This document shows positions 12,066 through 23,964 of a stretch of 64,000 nt of DNA, piece after piece. Each line of letters begins with the position of its first letter. Positions within the stretch are counted from its first letter, which is position 1. The stretch comes from Conus ventricosus (taxonomy: Eukaryota > Mollusca > Gastropoda > Neogastropoda > Conidae). Location: contig CM031626.1 in assembly GCA_018398815.1 (NCBI GenBank), positions 36,969,649-37,033,648 on the forward strand. Reading direction: 5' to 3'. A program made the position numbers and the translations under genes. The notes under the pieces are model-generated. The model made no database searches. It was not told the origin of the DNA and saw only the letters and a program-made list of their open reading frames with translations.

Positions 12066-12492
12066 GGTTTGGGTCCGATAGTCCGACACTTCCGACGATT
12101 CCGACGTTTCGATAGTTCGACAAATCACGATTCCGACGTTTCGACAATCCGACAAATTTTGTCGGACCAACGAAACTTGTTTTGTAATGTTTTATTTTGT
12201 GCCAATAGTTCGACACATCACGATTTCGACGTTTCGATAGCCCGACATAACCCTAACACTAACCCTAACCCACGATTCCGACGTTTCGAATGTGTGTCGG
12301 ATTATCGAAACGAGTTGGAATTGTCGGAATCGTGGGATGTCGGACTATCGCTACTTTTTCTTACAGTGTCGGATTGTCGAAACATCTGAACGTGGGGTGT
12401 CGGACTACCGATGTGTCGGACTATCGAAACATCTGAACGTGGGGTGTCGGACTACCGATGTGTCGGACTATCGAAACGTCGGACTACCGGGC
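12066..12492. repeat. Fold-back repeat built from TCCGAC / GTCGGA motifs
   Basis: The left half (12066-12240) carries repeated CCGACGTTTCGATAGTCCGAC-type words; the right half (12285-12492) carries their reverse complements, such as TGTCGGACTATCGAAAC. The whole can fold back on itself around about 12250. The right half includes two direct copies of a 47-bp unit (about 12380-12475). Four scattered CTAACCCTAA-like words lie at the centre (12246-12270). Fold-back structure with subterminal motif arrays suggests a non-autonomous DNA transposon, but no ends or target duplication were identified. Confidence 0.75.
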
Positions 12493-13590
12493 CCAGCCCA
12501 ACGCCGCCATCTTTGTTGTTGTCAAGTGTGGAACGATGCGCGTTGTTCTGATTGGCTAACACCATTCGACACACTTTGTCAGCGAGTTTGAGTGGGGCGC
12601 ACAGGTAAGACAGGTTTCGGCAATTTTATGACTTTTCAAACTCATTTTATGCACCAATCCACCCATATCGGCAATATAACAACCTTGATTTAATAATAAC
12701 ATGGATTGATGAACGTGTTTCATTTGAATTTTTTTTTTGCCTCAAGCATGTGCCACAGAGTGAAAGATAATCGAGGTCGTCCGACCGACTATGATGTCTG
12801 AAATACTGCAAAACTCTCATCACAAATTGTGAATCAGTACCAGATCCACAGAAAAAATTCTCTGTGTGTTCTCACAATTGCAGTCGTGAAAAGTAGGTGG
12901 GCTGAAACTTTAGGACCAAGGTCATAAGCTTCTGTGTAACGAATTTGAAACTGAAAGAGCCTGGCTTAACCCACAGATATTACGCCGAAAAATCCAACTT
13001 TTGTTCCTGACACTAATGTAGACACCAAAATGCTGACTAGAGTTGGCAATGAAAGCTGGGTCTAAACTGTTGTTGAGTCAAATGAAAGTCTGTATTTCCA
13101 ACAGAAAAAGAAAAAACAATATTCATATAACTGTTAAAGTAGCATATACTGAAGATGTGTCCTCTTATTGGAATACTTCACGGGGTTTTTCTCTCAAATG
13201 ACGAAACACCTTCACTGAAAGTTCATGGATTCAAATGTTCAAGAAACATGGCGCAGCATACCAGTCAGGAAAATTAGAATATTCTTAAACCTCGGGCATC
13301 AAAACGTGATGTAGTCAAGTCAAAACGCACGGAACTTTCCAGAATGTTCTGGAACCATGACGCTCTGTGGAAATCAAAATTCTCAGAACATTCAAGATGG
13401 CTCGAGAACCATGTCGTGCTACGACCGAATGAACTATATGGAGCATTGCAGAAACACTGTCTAGAACCCTTTGGAAGTGTTTTTGCACTTAAAAGACTAT
13501 TCCGAAGCATACGGCACCACTATGACGCGTGCGTGTACATCATTTCTTAATCTAACTCTTCACCAACAGCAGTGCGAATGATTACTTTTC
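12493..13590. other. No recognisable gene
   Basis: About 1.1 kb of AT-leaning sequence with only short frames that carry no motif on either strand. Confidence 0.5.
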
Positions 13591-13791
13591 GGTGTTTGGA
13601 ACAGAACCATTCGTTCATGCCTCACCAGAATCGAACTTCGTCTCTGGACAGGAACTGTTCAGTGTCACGGTCTCCGACCAGGGTGGACTTTCTTGTTGTG
13701 GCTAAGGACTCTTCAGTGGTCAGTGCCTTCAGCAGTGCTGCCTGTCAACCCATGGCATCCAACACAAAACACTACTGATCATTTTGTGGCG
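13591..13791. repeat. Dispersed repeat, copy 1 (related copy at 15536-15691)
   Basis: Shares GAACAGAACCATT, TCACGGTCT, TTCAGTGGTC and AACACA-AACAC landmarks, in the same order, with 15536-15691. The two copies are strongly diverged and differ in length. Element type is not recognised. Confidence 0.6.
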
Positions 13792-13804
13792 TCTACAACA
13801 CCAT

Positions 13805-13892
13805 GGGCGGGGGGGGGGGGGGGGGGGGGGGGGAGCGGGGGGGGGGCGCGCGGGGGAGGCAGGGGGGGAGGCGGGGGGGGGCGGGGGGGGAG
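13805..13892. repeat. G-rich homopolymer tract
   Basis: Nearly 90 bp of mostly G with a few A and C interruptions: a strong candidate for G-quadruplex formation and also a typical place for assembly error. The Gly- and Pro-rich frames across it are artefacts. Confidence 0.95.
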
Positions 13893-14892
13893 CACGACAA
13901 TTCGATTGATTCCCAAATGGGGCTGGCGAAGGATTCAAACAAATAAAAGGAAATGAAAGAATGCAATGGAAAGAAACAACTTTCCAAATGTAAACAATGA
14001 ATAAATCAACAATGAAAGAACATATGTAGGTCTATACTCGAGGATCCAATACAGATCAAAGGGAAATTACCTGGTTTCAAGAGACAACTCAGCTAAAAGG
14101 TTATGGTCAGTTTGAAAAAAAAATAGTTTCAAAATGTAGTATAGTAAAGACATGATGTTGACGTACCGAGCCACAAGATCAACTTAAAGTAAACTGAGGT
14201 AACGACCTTCGACCTATTGACCTTCTTCAGGCACGACAAGAACAAACAAGCAAACAAACAACAGAAATAAACATGTAATCGAGAAAGGTGCAGGTGAGCA
14301 GTGTCATGTGACGTAGCCTCACATCAAGGCATGTGACGCTCCATCACATGTAGTTAGTGATATGAATCATTTCCCCATGCCACGACTAAAAAGGAAGAAT
14401 ATTCGTGTGGCTTGACTAGTGTAGCGGGCGTCCCCCAAATAATTGTGAGTTATACTCATTCAAGAAACAAGGGTGGTCATTGGGTGAAAGTGACCACTGA
14501 GAGATAGTTTAATAAGGGTTGGTAAGGTGCTGGTCATGTGTTTTGAACACTGAGTATGCACTCACTAGGAGGAGGAAGGAAAGAATCAGTTTTAACCCAG
14601 CAGATGGCCTAGAGACTCGAACCTGTCAGGACGTTGGTCCTCTCTGCTGACCAGTCATTACCAGGTGAGCCATAGATAGTTGGGGAAAGCTACAGGGGGG
14701 AAACTTAAAGAAAAGAGAAAGAAAGAATTCATATGTTGAATTAAGAAGCAGGTTACTTACACGAACCTTATTCGTGTTTCAGCCCTTCACCCTCCACCTT
14801 TTACTCTTCACCTTGCAACCCGTGAGGTGGTTGAAGATGGCCATGGTGTGGGGAACACACCGGTAGTTCAGCCCCTACCAGTAAAGACTCCA
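13893..14892. other. No recognisable gene
   Basis: Short frames only. A 9-bp word ATGTGACG recurs near 14310-14340 but does not extend to a repeat unit. Confidence 0.5.
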
Positions 14893-15029
14893 GGGAGAGG
14901 AGTCGGAACTCGTAATCTCTCCAGGGACAGGAGAAGTCGAGGGAGAGGAGTCGGAACTCGTCACTTCTCCAGGGACAGGAGAAGGCGAGGAAGAGAAGTT
15001 GGAAATCCTATCTCCAGTGACGGGAGAAT
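14893..15029. repeat. 48-bp tandem repeat, 2.8 copies
   Basis: Two close copies (14893-14940, 14941-14988) and a diverged partial one, built on GGGAGAGGAGTCGGAACTCG and CTCCAGGGACAGGAGAA. Confidence 0.9.
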
Positions 15030-15535
15030 TTAAAGGGGTGATACGATGTCTGTGAGAGACAGGAAAGCACGACCATATGAAGTCTTGTGTTTGATGCAGG
15101 CGTGGCATCAGTGAGTACTGGAATTATTTATTTCCTGGTCTGGATTTTGTGGGCCAATGTTGTGTGAAGGCCGTAACTTTATGAAGTCTTGCATGAGTTA
15201 GTTGCCTCTCAGTGGAAAGAGAGCTACATGTATAAAATCCGTTTATAAATTGTTTGATGTGATTTAGTAAAGTGTTTTTCCCTGAAGGAGAGGGGGAGAG
15301 AAAAACATTCGGTAGTGCGCCTTTTGGTTGATTGGAAAGATTGCGTATGCGTATGGAGTAAATGCTGTCATGAATGCGTGCGGGCAAAAGTGACAGTGTG
15401 ACAAGCAGGTCGTCAGTCACTACGAAAAAAGGTTTCATGGGAATACGGTTGGGAGACGGGGGAGGGAGGGGGACAGATGAGGTGAGAAGGACGACGTTGG
15501 ATCACAGATGTTCACTGACAGCAATGGGAATCGTT
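15030..15535. other. No recognisable gene
   Basis: Mixed sequence; open frames on both strands lack any motif. Confidence 0.5.
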
Positions 15536-15691
15536 GCTTTGCGTCTTTTGAACAGAACCATTTGTTTATGGCCGACCAGAGTCGATTATCTTCTCTTGGA
15601 TGAAAGATCATTGGAAGTCACGGTCTTCAGTGGTCGTGGCCGTCCACCCATGATATTCAACACAGAACACCCTCCATCATTCTGTGGCATT
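15536..15691. repeat. Dispersed repeat, copy 2
   Basis: Diverged partner of 13591-13791, in the same orientation 1.9 kb away, so the segment between may have been duplicated or the two are independent insertions of one family. Confidence 0.6.
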
Positions 15692-16824
15692 TCCAAAACC
15701 ACGAGGAAAACACCACAAAATGCCGGCAAAGGACTTAACAAGGACATGGAAGAAAGCCAAAAAAACAAAATCGAAATGTAAGTCGTAACTAATCAAAATG
15801 GGATCGTGAGGTCTGGTGCCGGATGTCCCGCTCACTAGAGGAAAGTGATGTGCAACTCGATCACCCCTCCTTTCCAGGTGTAGTGATCGCCGTGAAGCCA
15901 CTGTCTGGTTCGCCAGGCTGTAAGGCTATTGCAATGGCCTCTCCTACATTACAGTGCCCACAGCAATGCCTTCCTGTGGCGTCCCTGTTTCCACAAAGCT
16001 TGCTGTGTCTTGGCGCGACCGAGTACCCGGCAGTATAACTGGGCGGGTGGGCTGAGCCTGCAACCCTGGTTGCGAATCTGCCTAGGAGAAGGAAATCTCT
16101 TATTCCAAAACCCGGGTGGATGGGACCCGGCAGCCTTGGCAGGCCACTCATCTAGGACAAGGAACAAGTCTGATGCTAAACCCACGAAGTGCCTAGGAGT
16201 GCTGGACAGACTGGGAAGACCCTGGGTCCATGGACGCCCCAGCATCCAGCATCCATGCTCCGGCCATTGGATGATGGCTCTACTGCCTTGTGGACACCCT
16301 CGGGAGAAGGAAAGGCTATGGGAGTAAACCCAGAGAGAAACTCCGGAGTGGAGCCCCTAAGGCGGTTGGACGTCAACTTCTGACTTCTTTCCGACAGCTC
16401 CTGCAGCCAGACCAGTGCCAAACGGCATGCCCCGCACTCCTTTGGAGCCCACTGCCGAGGCTGAGAGGGGGATACTGATGCATGGGTAACACAGCATCTC
16501 CATATTTCTCGCCCAGGCTTGCTCCCTGGAGAGGTCATTCCAGCTTCACTGCTTCAGCGAAGAACCAACACTGGAGACAGCAGTTACGGGTTATAAGTCC
16601 GCACTTGACTGGCTTAGAGTAGGATGCCACGGGTTGTCTCTGACGGTGGGAGGGATCATCGTGTCCCATTGGTCAGTTACTGCCCGTCTCAAGATGGGCA
16701 GTCCCCAGCTAGTAAGGTGCTGACTCGCCAATGTCTGCCTGCTTCAATGGGTGCTTGGAGCTCAAATGTTTAGGCATGACAAGCAGACGGAAACATCGCA
16801 CCAGGCAATTCAAGAAAACCAAAG

Positions 16825-17196
16825 AAGTTTCCAGCACTTCGTTTCGCAAGGTGGAATGTGAGAACCATGTGCCCAGGAATCTCAGACGACCTTGCACGGG
16901 TAAAACACTCCAGGAAGACTGCTATCATAGACAGGGAGCTTACAAGACTCAACGTGAACATTGTGGCCCTCCAAGAAACCAGGTTACCCTCTAGTGGCTC
17001 TCCCAGGGAAGAAAACTACACGTTTTTCTGGAAAGGGAAAGAACCCAATGAACCACGAATACATGGAGTTGGTTTTGCAGTAAAGAACAGCCTTCTGGCA
17101 TCAGTGGAACCCCCAACAGGTGGCACAGATATCCTGTCAATCCGCTTGGCTACCGATGCAGGATTTGTCAACATCTTCGCATTTATGCTCCTACTC
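16825..17196 (+). pseudogene. AP-type endonuclease domain of a non-LTR retrotransposon
   Basis: The frame encodes the start of an exonuclease-endonuclease-phosphatase fold, the enzyme that nicks target DNA to prime reverse transcription. Visible landmarks are FARWNVRTM at the N-terminus, VNIVALQETRLPSSG carrying the catalytic glutamate of the family's QE(T) motif, YTFFWKG and HGVGFAVKN. The frame ends soon after VNIFAF, where the usual YAP motif and the catalytic SDH region should follow. These are absent, so this is about half of the normal domain. An upstream frame overlaps but shows no motif. Confidence 0.85.
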
Positions 17197-17214
17197 TGAG
17201 TAGTTAAAAAGGGA

Positions 17215-17725
17215 ACGCTGTCTGAACACCTTCCACATGCCCTGCCTCAAACGCATTCTGGGCATCACCGGGCGGGGACGGAGTACCGACAGTGACATCC
17301 TGGCCAGGGCTGGAATCCCAAGTATGTTCGCCATGCGAGCCAGAGACGTCTCGCTGGCTCGGGCATGTAAGGGCATGAATGGGCGAATTCCCAAGGACCT
17401 ACTCAACGGCCAACTTGCCACTGGTACCAGACGCCACAGGAGGGCCCCACTCTAGGTTCAAGGATGTGTGCAAACGTGAATGAAAGTGTTGCAACATTGA
17501 CCCCGAAGCCTGGGAAACAGCGCCGACGACCGTGACTGCTGGCGTAAATGGTGCAGAGAGGAATCAGACAGGGAGGAGGAGAAAACCCCAGCGGAAAGAA
17601 AGGAGAAACGAACACGCCGCAAACAGCGGGCAGCCTCTGCTTCTTCCCAGTCGTCCGGCTTTCGTCTGTACCAACTGCAACAGAGCCTGTCACTCCAAAA
17701 TTGGGTTGCACAGCCACACCGGCCC
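17215..17725 (+). pseudogene. C-terminal region of the same retrotransposon ORF
   Basis: Starts with MPCLKRILGITGRGRS and DILARAGIPSMFAMRARD, matching the conserved region after the reverse transcriptase (typically LRRILGI...VLERAGLPS...LRWAGH). A frameshift near 17455 leads to a segment ending in FVCTNCNRACHSKIGLHSHT, the C2H2-type finger often found at the end of these elements. Its close joining to the endonuclease half (gap of about 20 bp) marks a large internal deletion. Confidence 0.8.
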
Positions 17726-17756
17726 CACGAAAAACAAAACAAAACAAAACAAAAAC

Positions 17757-17773
17757 AACCCCCCCCCCCCCCC

Positions 17774-17807
<34 letters not shown>

Positions 17808-17841
17808 ACACAAAACACACACACACACACACACACACACA
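17757..17841. repeat. (C)n then (CA)n tract
   Basis: About 17 C residues then CA dinucleotides, directly following the A-rich tail of the retrotransposon; plausibly grown from that tail. Confidence 0.95.
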
Positions 17842-17986
17842 ATGTCTTTAACTACTTCATTCAAACTTTAATTGCAGACTTCTACTGTCGTTTCAACAAA
17901 AGCAAAGATATCGTCTGGCTTCCTGTCTGAATTTCCTGCCATCAAAATGTAAATATAAAAATTGTTTACTGCTGTGCCAATCAACA

Positions 17987-18830
17987 TTAATTTCCCCCTG
18001 TGTCTGCCAAAGCCAACTGCTTGATCACGTTCGTCATCGATTCCACCTCATAGTAACCAGTCATTGCAAAATATATCCATATAATACAGTTGGGCAAGTA
18101 AGAAACGGGAATGCCAGAGAAATCAGAATCAGTGTTGTAGTCATGGAAGAGACTGTAGCCAGCCGTGTGGTTTTTGGGAACCGCCTTTGCCTCGCCATTT
18201 TTACCAGACATTCTGATGGATTTAAAAGCAGCGAAGATCAGGACAGAATTGGCAACAATCAGGAAAAGAAAGGGAATCAATGAACCCCAAAGCATAGGTA
18301 AAGGAAACCCAAAACATGTTTGCAATGTTTCTGTCTTTGCTTGTACACGATGGGTTCCCTCCTCCAAGTATTCAAGCGGGAAAATTTAAAAGGGAAAATG
18401 TGTACGTTTGCCACGCAGGACAAATCAAAATGGCGGCAGTGGTTTTTTCCCTTTGCTCACTGTGCACAAAACTTCCACACGATGGGGCCAGAATCAGGGA
18501 AATCTTTCGCTGACACTTTCATAGCCACTAGAAACCATGCTGACGTCATGGAAGACGCATAATGACAAAAAAGGGAACTGTGAAAGACAGATCATGGAAA
18601 TACGACAGAGAGAATTTCAAAACCATCTCGGGCCCATACCACATCACGATAGGTCCAGAGCAGAAGAGGTCAGACACAGCCAGTGCAGTGAAGTACCGAA
18701 GACAGCCAGTGGTTCTGAAGCCCGCATTGCACGCATCCCCACTATGGTCATCGTGTTGCCATAAAAACCCCAAACCCCAAGAAACACAGGAGGCCAATCA
18801 TCACAGAATGTAAGTGACGTCATTGTCAAG
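17987..18830 (-). pseudogene. Rhodopsin-family GPCR-like gene remnant
   Basis: Minus-strand pieces resemble a peptide-type seven-helix receptor. Near 18830-18690 is a helix-1-like segment, FLGVWGFYGNTMTIVGMRAM, carrying the GN of helix 1. After a frameshift near 18690 comes a helix-2-like segment, RYFTALAVSDLF, with the conserved LAxxD. Helices 3 and 4 are not recognisable. In 18367-17987 are a helix-5-like segment, SLIPFLFLIVANSVLIFAAF, and an NVIKQLALADTGGN segment resembling the start of helix 7. The signature DRY and NPxxY are not seen. Broken frames and missing helices indicate a dead or badly sequenced copy; widely spaced exons are an alternative. Confidence 0.6.
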
Positions 18831-18980
18831 ATAAGCAGAAGCAAACGTCGTCTTGTTGTTGACGCCCGGCAATGTTGTTTCAGGGGAAAGCGGTATGATG
18901 TGGTCACAGGGGCCCTTCATTTTGACGTGCAAATTGCTGAATGTATCAATAAATATTTTTTCTTTTTTTTAAAATAAAAT

Positions 18981-19046
18981 ATTGGTGTGTGTGTGTGTTT
19001 GTGTGTGTGTGTTTTGTGTGTGTGTGTATGTGTGTGTGTGTGTGTT
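18981..19046. repeat. (TG)n microsatellite, imperfect
   Basis: TG dinucleotides with T-run interruptions. Confidence 0.95.
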
Positions 19047-19390
19047 AAATCAGACGTTCATATAAAAGAATGAATCTTGCAAACTTGAAATACTGTATAG
19101 TCAGAGCTGTTGCAGCTGGTCAAAACCTGTTTCCCTGCAACTTTATGCCAGAGTCGTGTGCCCTTGATTGTTTCGTGAAGAGATCAAATGTTACTTTCTT
19201 TAATGACTTTGGTTTAGTCTATTCTGCTTCAGTCAAAAAATTTTATATTTTTTCTGAGGGTTTCTTCAAAGTTTTTTGGGAAAAAAAAATGAATTTTCAT
19301 CAAAAACGAGAGAAGACACCAAATACAAACATGAAATTTCTGAATCTGCATCTCTGTCATTCACTAAAGTCAAAATTCAACCACATTTCA

Positions 19391-19490
19391 NNNNNNNNNN
19401 NNNNNNNNNNNNNNNNNNNNNNNNNNNNNNNNNNNNNNNNNNNNNNNNNNNNNNNNNNNNNNNNNNNNNNNNNNNNNNNNNNNNNNNNNN
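19391..19490. other. Assembly gap (100 N)
   Basis: Exactly 100 unknown bases, a conventional placeholder length, so true distance is unknown. Confidence 0.99.
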
Positions 19491-22485
19491 AAGTGAAACG
19501 AATGGTGGCTGAATGCATGAAAACTGACGAGGGGTTTCCCTCATCTGTTTGTTCTTTAATTTTTTTTATACAAACCCTGGTTTTAAAGGGTTGCCTAGCT
19601 TTTTTTCAGCATTTGAAAGAAAACAGACATAAAAAATAAGAATGAAAACCTTTATTTCATAGATTATAAATTTAAACCAAAATTTTGATTTCTCCAACAA
19701 AAACTGATTAACAATGCCCCAATGATCTTAATGGACACCCCTTGTTGGGAAATTCGTAGCAAAAAAATATGCAATAAAGAACTCAATGCAGCTTTATTAC
19801 TCCTAAACTACGCCGTTTCATGACTGGCACCCTTTGGAGATGCTCTGTGAGATGTTTATGAGGCTTAAAAGGTTAGCTGCTGAGGGTTGCCTGTGATTTG
19901 TCCCCCCAATGCTCTGTTCGGTAAAACCCAAGGAACAAGCTAAACGTCTATCCTCTCATTTGCTGCTGCTGAAAAAGGCGTTGACAGCAGAGCTCTGGCG
20001 GTTGGCGTAGTTTTGTAGCACAGTACCTTGTCCCAGGGGTCTGTGTACTGCATGTATTGATCGCAGAATGCCGTCCCTGTACCCGTGCTTTACGTTTCAG
20101 AATAAAAGCCAGCTTTATTCGTGATCCATCCCCTTTCCCCAATGGGCTTTCTCCCTCAATAGATGGAGCGTTCATCTGACTTTTCCCAGACGCAATTTAC
20201 CTCGTTGGATTATCCTAAAAATACGCTGGGAACATGCTTGTTCAAGCCAGTCACGTTGGATCGACAGAGACGGCATTGTGAGTGGAGGTGCATTGTTGGG
20301 TTGGTTAATCGAGGTTCGCTTCATGTAAGTAGTTTGGGGTTTGGGGTTTTGTGTTAATGTTACTGGCTGTCAGAAGCTACATCTTTGCCCACTGGCAGTG
20401 GCGGTTGTTCCTCACAAAGAGCAGCAAGGTAGCAATTTTGGTCTGGATTCATTCTTGACCCCTCGATTGGTGTCGTTCTACATTTACTTTTGTAGCACCA
20501 GTCTCTCAGTCTCTGAATGACAAAGTGGCCACCCCCGTGTCTGCCAACGTCTTGCTAGTGACGTTAGAGCCACGCTACAAACCCTTCTTTAACAAAAGCA
20601 AGCTCGGTCTTGTTCGAGGGATGGTTAAACAAATCTTTAAAACAAGGACTCAGTAATGATATCAGTACAAATTCAGAGTTGCTATCGCACGCCCTGTTAC
20701 ACGGGCGTCCATTGGTAAACATATTGAGGTTTACCACATGGAGAAATGATGTATATCCAGTATTTTAAAAAACGAAAGTAGTATTCTACATCCCCCGCCC
20801 TTTAAGAATTGATGAAATTGAAATGCGCACTAGTCAGATTTAAAAGAGGCAAAGAAAGTTCTTTATTTCATCTTGATGCTTGAATGAACTTTCCGGTCGC
20901 TGCTGAAAGGTGCTTGGAAAAGATGACATGGGACCTTTTATTTTTGGGTCTTGTGGTTTTACAAGAATAGTGTGAAAGGTGGGGATTGTTGCTCTGGCTT
21001 TTGGCGGGACATAATTTTGGTTTAAGCCTCTTTGTTCTGTCCTGAGCAGAAAAGTAGTTTTGGGATAGGTGCGGGTTTTGACTTTTTTCCCTTGGGCCCA
21101 ACAGAGAACCTCGAGGACTTTGAAAGCTGTTTTGTTTAACATTATCCAAACGTAGTTGAGGGGTTGGGTTTAAACGTCTCTCTTTTTTTTCTTTTTTTTT
21201 TTCTGTTAAATCCCTTTTCAGTCCCATGGATACTGGATCATGTAAGCTCTTGGAGCCCCTCAGTTTTTGAGGATTTGTTTTTTCACCATTTCCTTTGCCC
21301 ATTTGTGAATACAATTCCCTGCCATGGTACAGAAGTTGATGTACTCATGTACCAGTTAAAATACTGTTAATTTTTTTCTTTTCCTCCCCCCTCATGTCTC
21401 ACTTGATGCTCTGCCATGATACAGAGGTTTAATATTTTAAAGGCCCCTGCCCCTTTGGGTGCAGTGGTTTGCTTGAGTTTCCCGGTTGTGGTTTGTGGGT
21501 TTGTTTCCCCAAAACCTAAATTTTTGCAGTTTTTTTTGGCTCTGCCCGGTTTTCTACCCACCTTTCAGATTGCGTAAGTTGCTGGGAAGATTGGAACCAT
21601 CAGTGATTTTCAACCATACAGGAGTTTCATTGCCTCTGCAAATGTGTCGCACTTCGATGTCCTTCGTTTTGGGGGCTTGGTTGATGTTTAGATTATTAAG
21701 AACCTGATGAAAGCGTCAGTTCCCCCCAGCGTGATCCGGCCCGACAAAAATTTGCGCATCACCCCCACCACTTAGCCTTCCCGCCGCCTAGAAAAATTTC
21801 TAAACCCCGTGACCCTTTTTGTTCTGCTGTATGGTGATTCAGTTTTGATTTCCTTCCATGTCAATCCCTTTGGTGAATGCGGGTGGATCGTGGAGAGTTG
21901 TTTTTTATGGACTTTAAAGACACTCTCCAGTAAGGTGCCTCCCCACATGGCCCCGCATTTCGCAGTTTGTGTTGTCATTAGGGGGTTTAATCGGTATCTT
22001 CTGCGTATTTGGATCAGAACAGGTGCCACTGAATGCCACCAAAGTGACGTGGGGGAGTGCAGTTTTCCCCCTCTGGTGTGTTGCCTATGATGACCAACAG
22101 TGATGTTTCTGTGGATTGCCAATGCTGGGTGTTGGGGGACAAACCATATGCAGTGGTAGATCGAGAACCAAAATGAGCAGCGTGGGGTAGAGCCACAGAA
22201 GTAGACGGAAGAAAAGACGGAAAAAAAAAAGGGAACAAGAAGGTTGGACGAGTAGTTTTGTGTTCCTCCATAAATAAGTTCTGCGGGGGTTATTCGTTGT
22301 TGCTGAAGTGGGTTGCACGGTATGTAGAAGTCAAACAGTGGATAACTCTGACTCGATTTCTTTGCTGTCTGAGCAGCGCGGAAGGCTTCTCCTTCTGACG
22401 GTATACTGTGAAATCCCCAAATTTGGGCAATTTTGTAGAATTCAGCAAAAAATTACCTTTTCCATTGTCCATAACAAGGGTTTAG
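19491..22485. other. Low-quality region without recognisable gene
   Basis: About 3 kb with many homopolymer runs and no open frame that carries a motif. Words such as CCATG(A/G)TACAGA(A/G)GTT recur (near 21325 and 21415), hinting at an unresolved old repeat. Confidence 0.5.
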
Positions 22486-22489
22486 TAGT

Positions 22490-23827
22490 TGTTTGATAAT
22501 AGCGTTACAAGCTGTTAAAAAACCGTTAGTAAACGGCTATAACGGGGAAAAACTAAAATGGGGCCATCCGGACCTAATGAATTTCCCTGCTAATTTTCCG
22601 ACGACACCCAAGTACTTTCTGAGTATTCCTAAAGAAGAAAAACCCTTTTACAGGCTGTTAAAAAGCCGTGTAATGGCTATAACGGGGTAAAAAAAAGATG
22701 GGCCCAATGCTTTCTGAGATACCCATAAAGAAAAAAAGCTTTTTAAACAAAAACATCGGGGTCACCCGTGACCCTAATGAACATACCTAAAATTTTTTCG
22801 AAAGTGGGCCCAAGACTTTTTCAGTTTCTTAAAAAAAAAAAAAAACCCTTTAAGGCTGTTAAGCCGTTGTAACGGCTAAAACGGGGAAAACTTAAAATGG
22901 CTCATTCGTGCCCCATATTAAACTCCTGTAATTTTAAAAAGATGGGCCCAAACTTTCTGAGATATTCCATATGAAGAAAACGTTACAGCCGTTAGTAAGG
23001 GCTTAAGGCTTAAAGGGTTTTTTCTTCTTTTAAAATATTTCCAAAATGTACGGGGGCGATTTTCTAAAAATTTGTGTATGTTTTTATGGGTCACGGATGC
23101 CTTTTCACCGTTAAAATGATTTTGGCCCGATGTTCTGAAAATTTGTAGGTATGTTCATTATGGGTCACGAATAATGCCTGTATTTTAGTTCACATTTATG
23201 CCGTTACAACGGCTGAAACGGGTTTTCTTTTTAAAGTATCTCAGAAAGCATTTGCCCGTCTTGTGAAAATTAGCAGGTAGTTCATTATGGGTCTGGATGA
23301 TGCTCGATGTTTTTTTTTCCCGTACAGCCGTTACTAAGGCTGAACGGCCCTGTAGCGCTTTTTCTTCCCATGGAATATTCAGAAAGACTTGGCTGTTCCC
23401 TGTGAAAATTAGCGGGATGTTCATTATGGGTAAAGGTGATCCCCGATTTTTTGTTTCCCCCTTTAACCCGTTACAACGGTGTAACAGCCTGTAATGGTTT
23501 TTGTTTTATAAAATTATCTCAAAAATACTTGGCCCGATTTTTTGAAAGTGTGGGGATTTTCTTTTTGGGTCACGGATGATGCCCGTTTTTTTTTGTTTCC
23601 CCTATATACCGTTGCCTGGGCTGTAACGCTTTTTTTTCTTCAGGGATATTCAGAAAGTCTTGGGTCTTTGTTCATTGCAGGTTGTTCTTATGGGTCACGA
23701 ATAATCCGATTTTTTAGTTTCCCGTTATACCTTTACAAACAGTTTTAACTCCCTGAAAGGGTTTCTTCTTCTTCTTACCGTTACTAAGGCTTTAACCCCT
23801 GTAAGGTTCTTTTTTCTTCCTAAAATA
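22490..23827. repeat. Satellite of about 130-150 bp in two opposite orientations
   Basis: Degenerate monomers share landmarks: a CCGTTAC-AACGG dyad, TTTTTTCTTC, AT(A/C)TCAGAAAGT, TTGGCCCGAT, GAAAATT and TTCATTATGGGTCACG(G/A)AT. From about 22500 to 22960 the order and strand are reversed compared with about 23040-23827, so two arrays face each other around 23000. Divergence and many indels prevent an exact count; roughly four and six monomers are visible. Confidence 0.8.
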
Positions 23828-23960
23828 TGGTTCACTCAAAAATGAGTAGGTCCCAGCGCGCATGTTAAAAGTAAAAGAAAATAACTAAATAGTGCGACTG
23901 GGTTTGGGTTGGCCCCTGGGAAATTTTGGCAAAAAGGGGTCGCACTCGATATTCAAGAAG
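23828..23960. repeat. Older repeat, left part, interrupted by LINE insertion
   Basis: Aligns with 33735-33890 (shared GGTC(A/C)CAGCGCGC, TTGGCCCC and GGGGTCGCAC). The matching sequence resumes at about 25885, so the intervening 1.9 kb was inserted. Confidence 0.7.
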
Positions 23961-23964
23961 TTGA

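Larger units (their letters stand above)
15850..17740 (+). mobile_element. Internally deleted non-LTR retrotransposon
   Basis: A GC-richer block with a probable 5' untranslated region (about 15850-16820), an endonuclease domain (16825-17196), a C-terminal region (17215-17725) and a CAAAA-rich tail at 17735-17757. The reverse transcriptase that should lie between the two coding parts is missing. The 5' boundary is approximate. Confidence 0.75.

Noticed and set aside
12246..12270. Telomere-like CCCTAA words
   Set aside because: Only about three imperfect copies inside a fold-back repeat; not a telomere.
13693..13987. Gly-rich and Pro-rich frames
   Set aside because: Generated by the G homopolymer tract.
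19740..20160. Possible solo LTR starting TGTTGGGAA
   Set aside because: No matching end, target duplication or second copy found.
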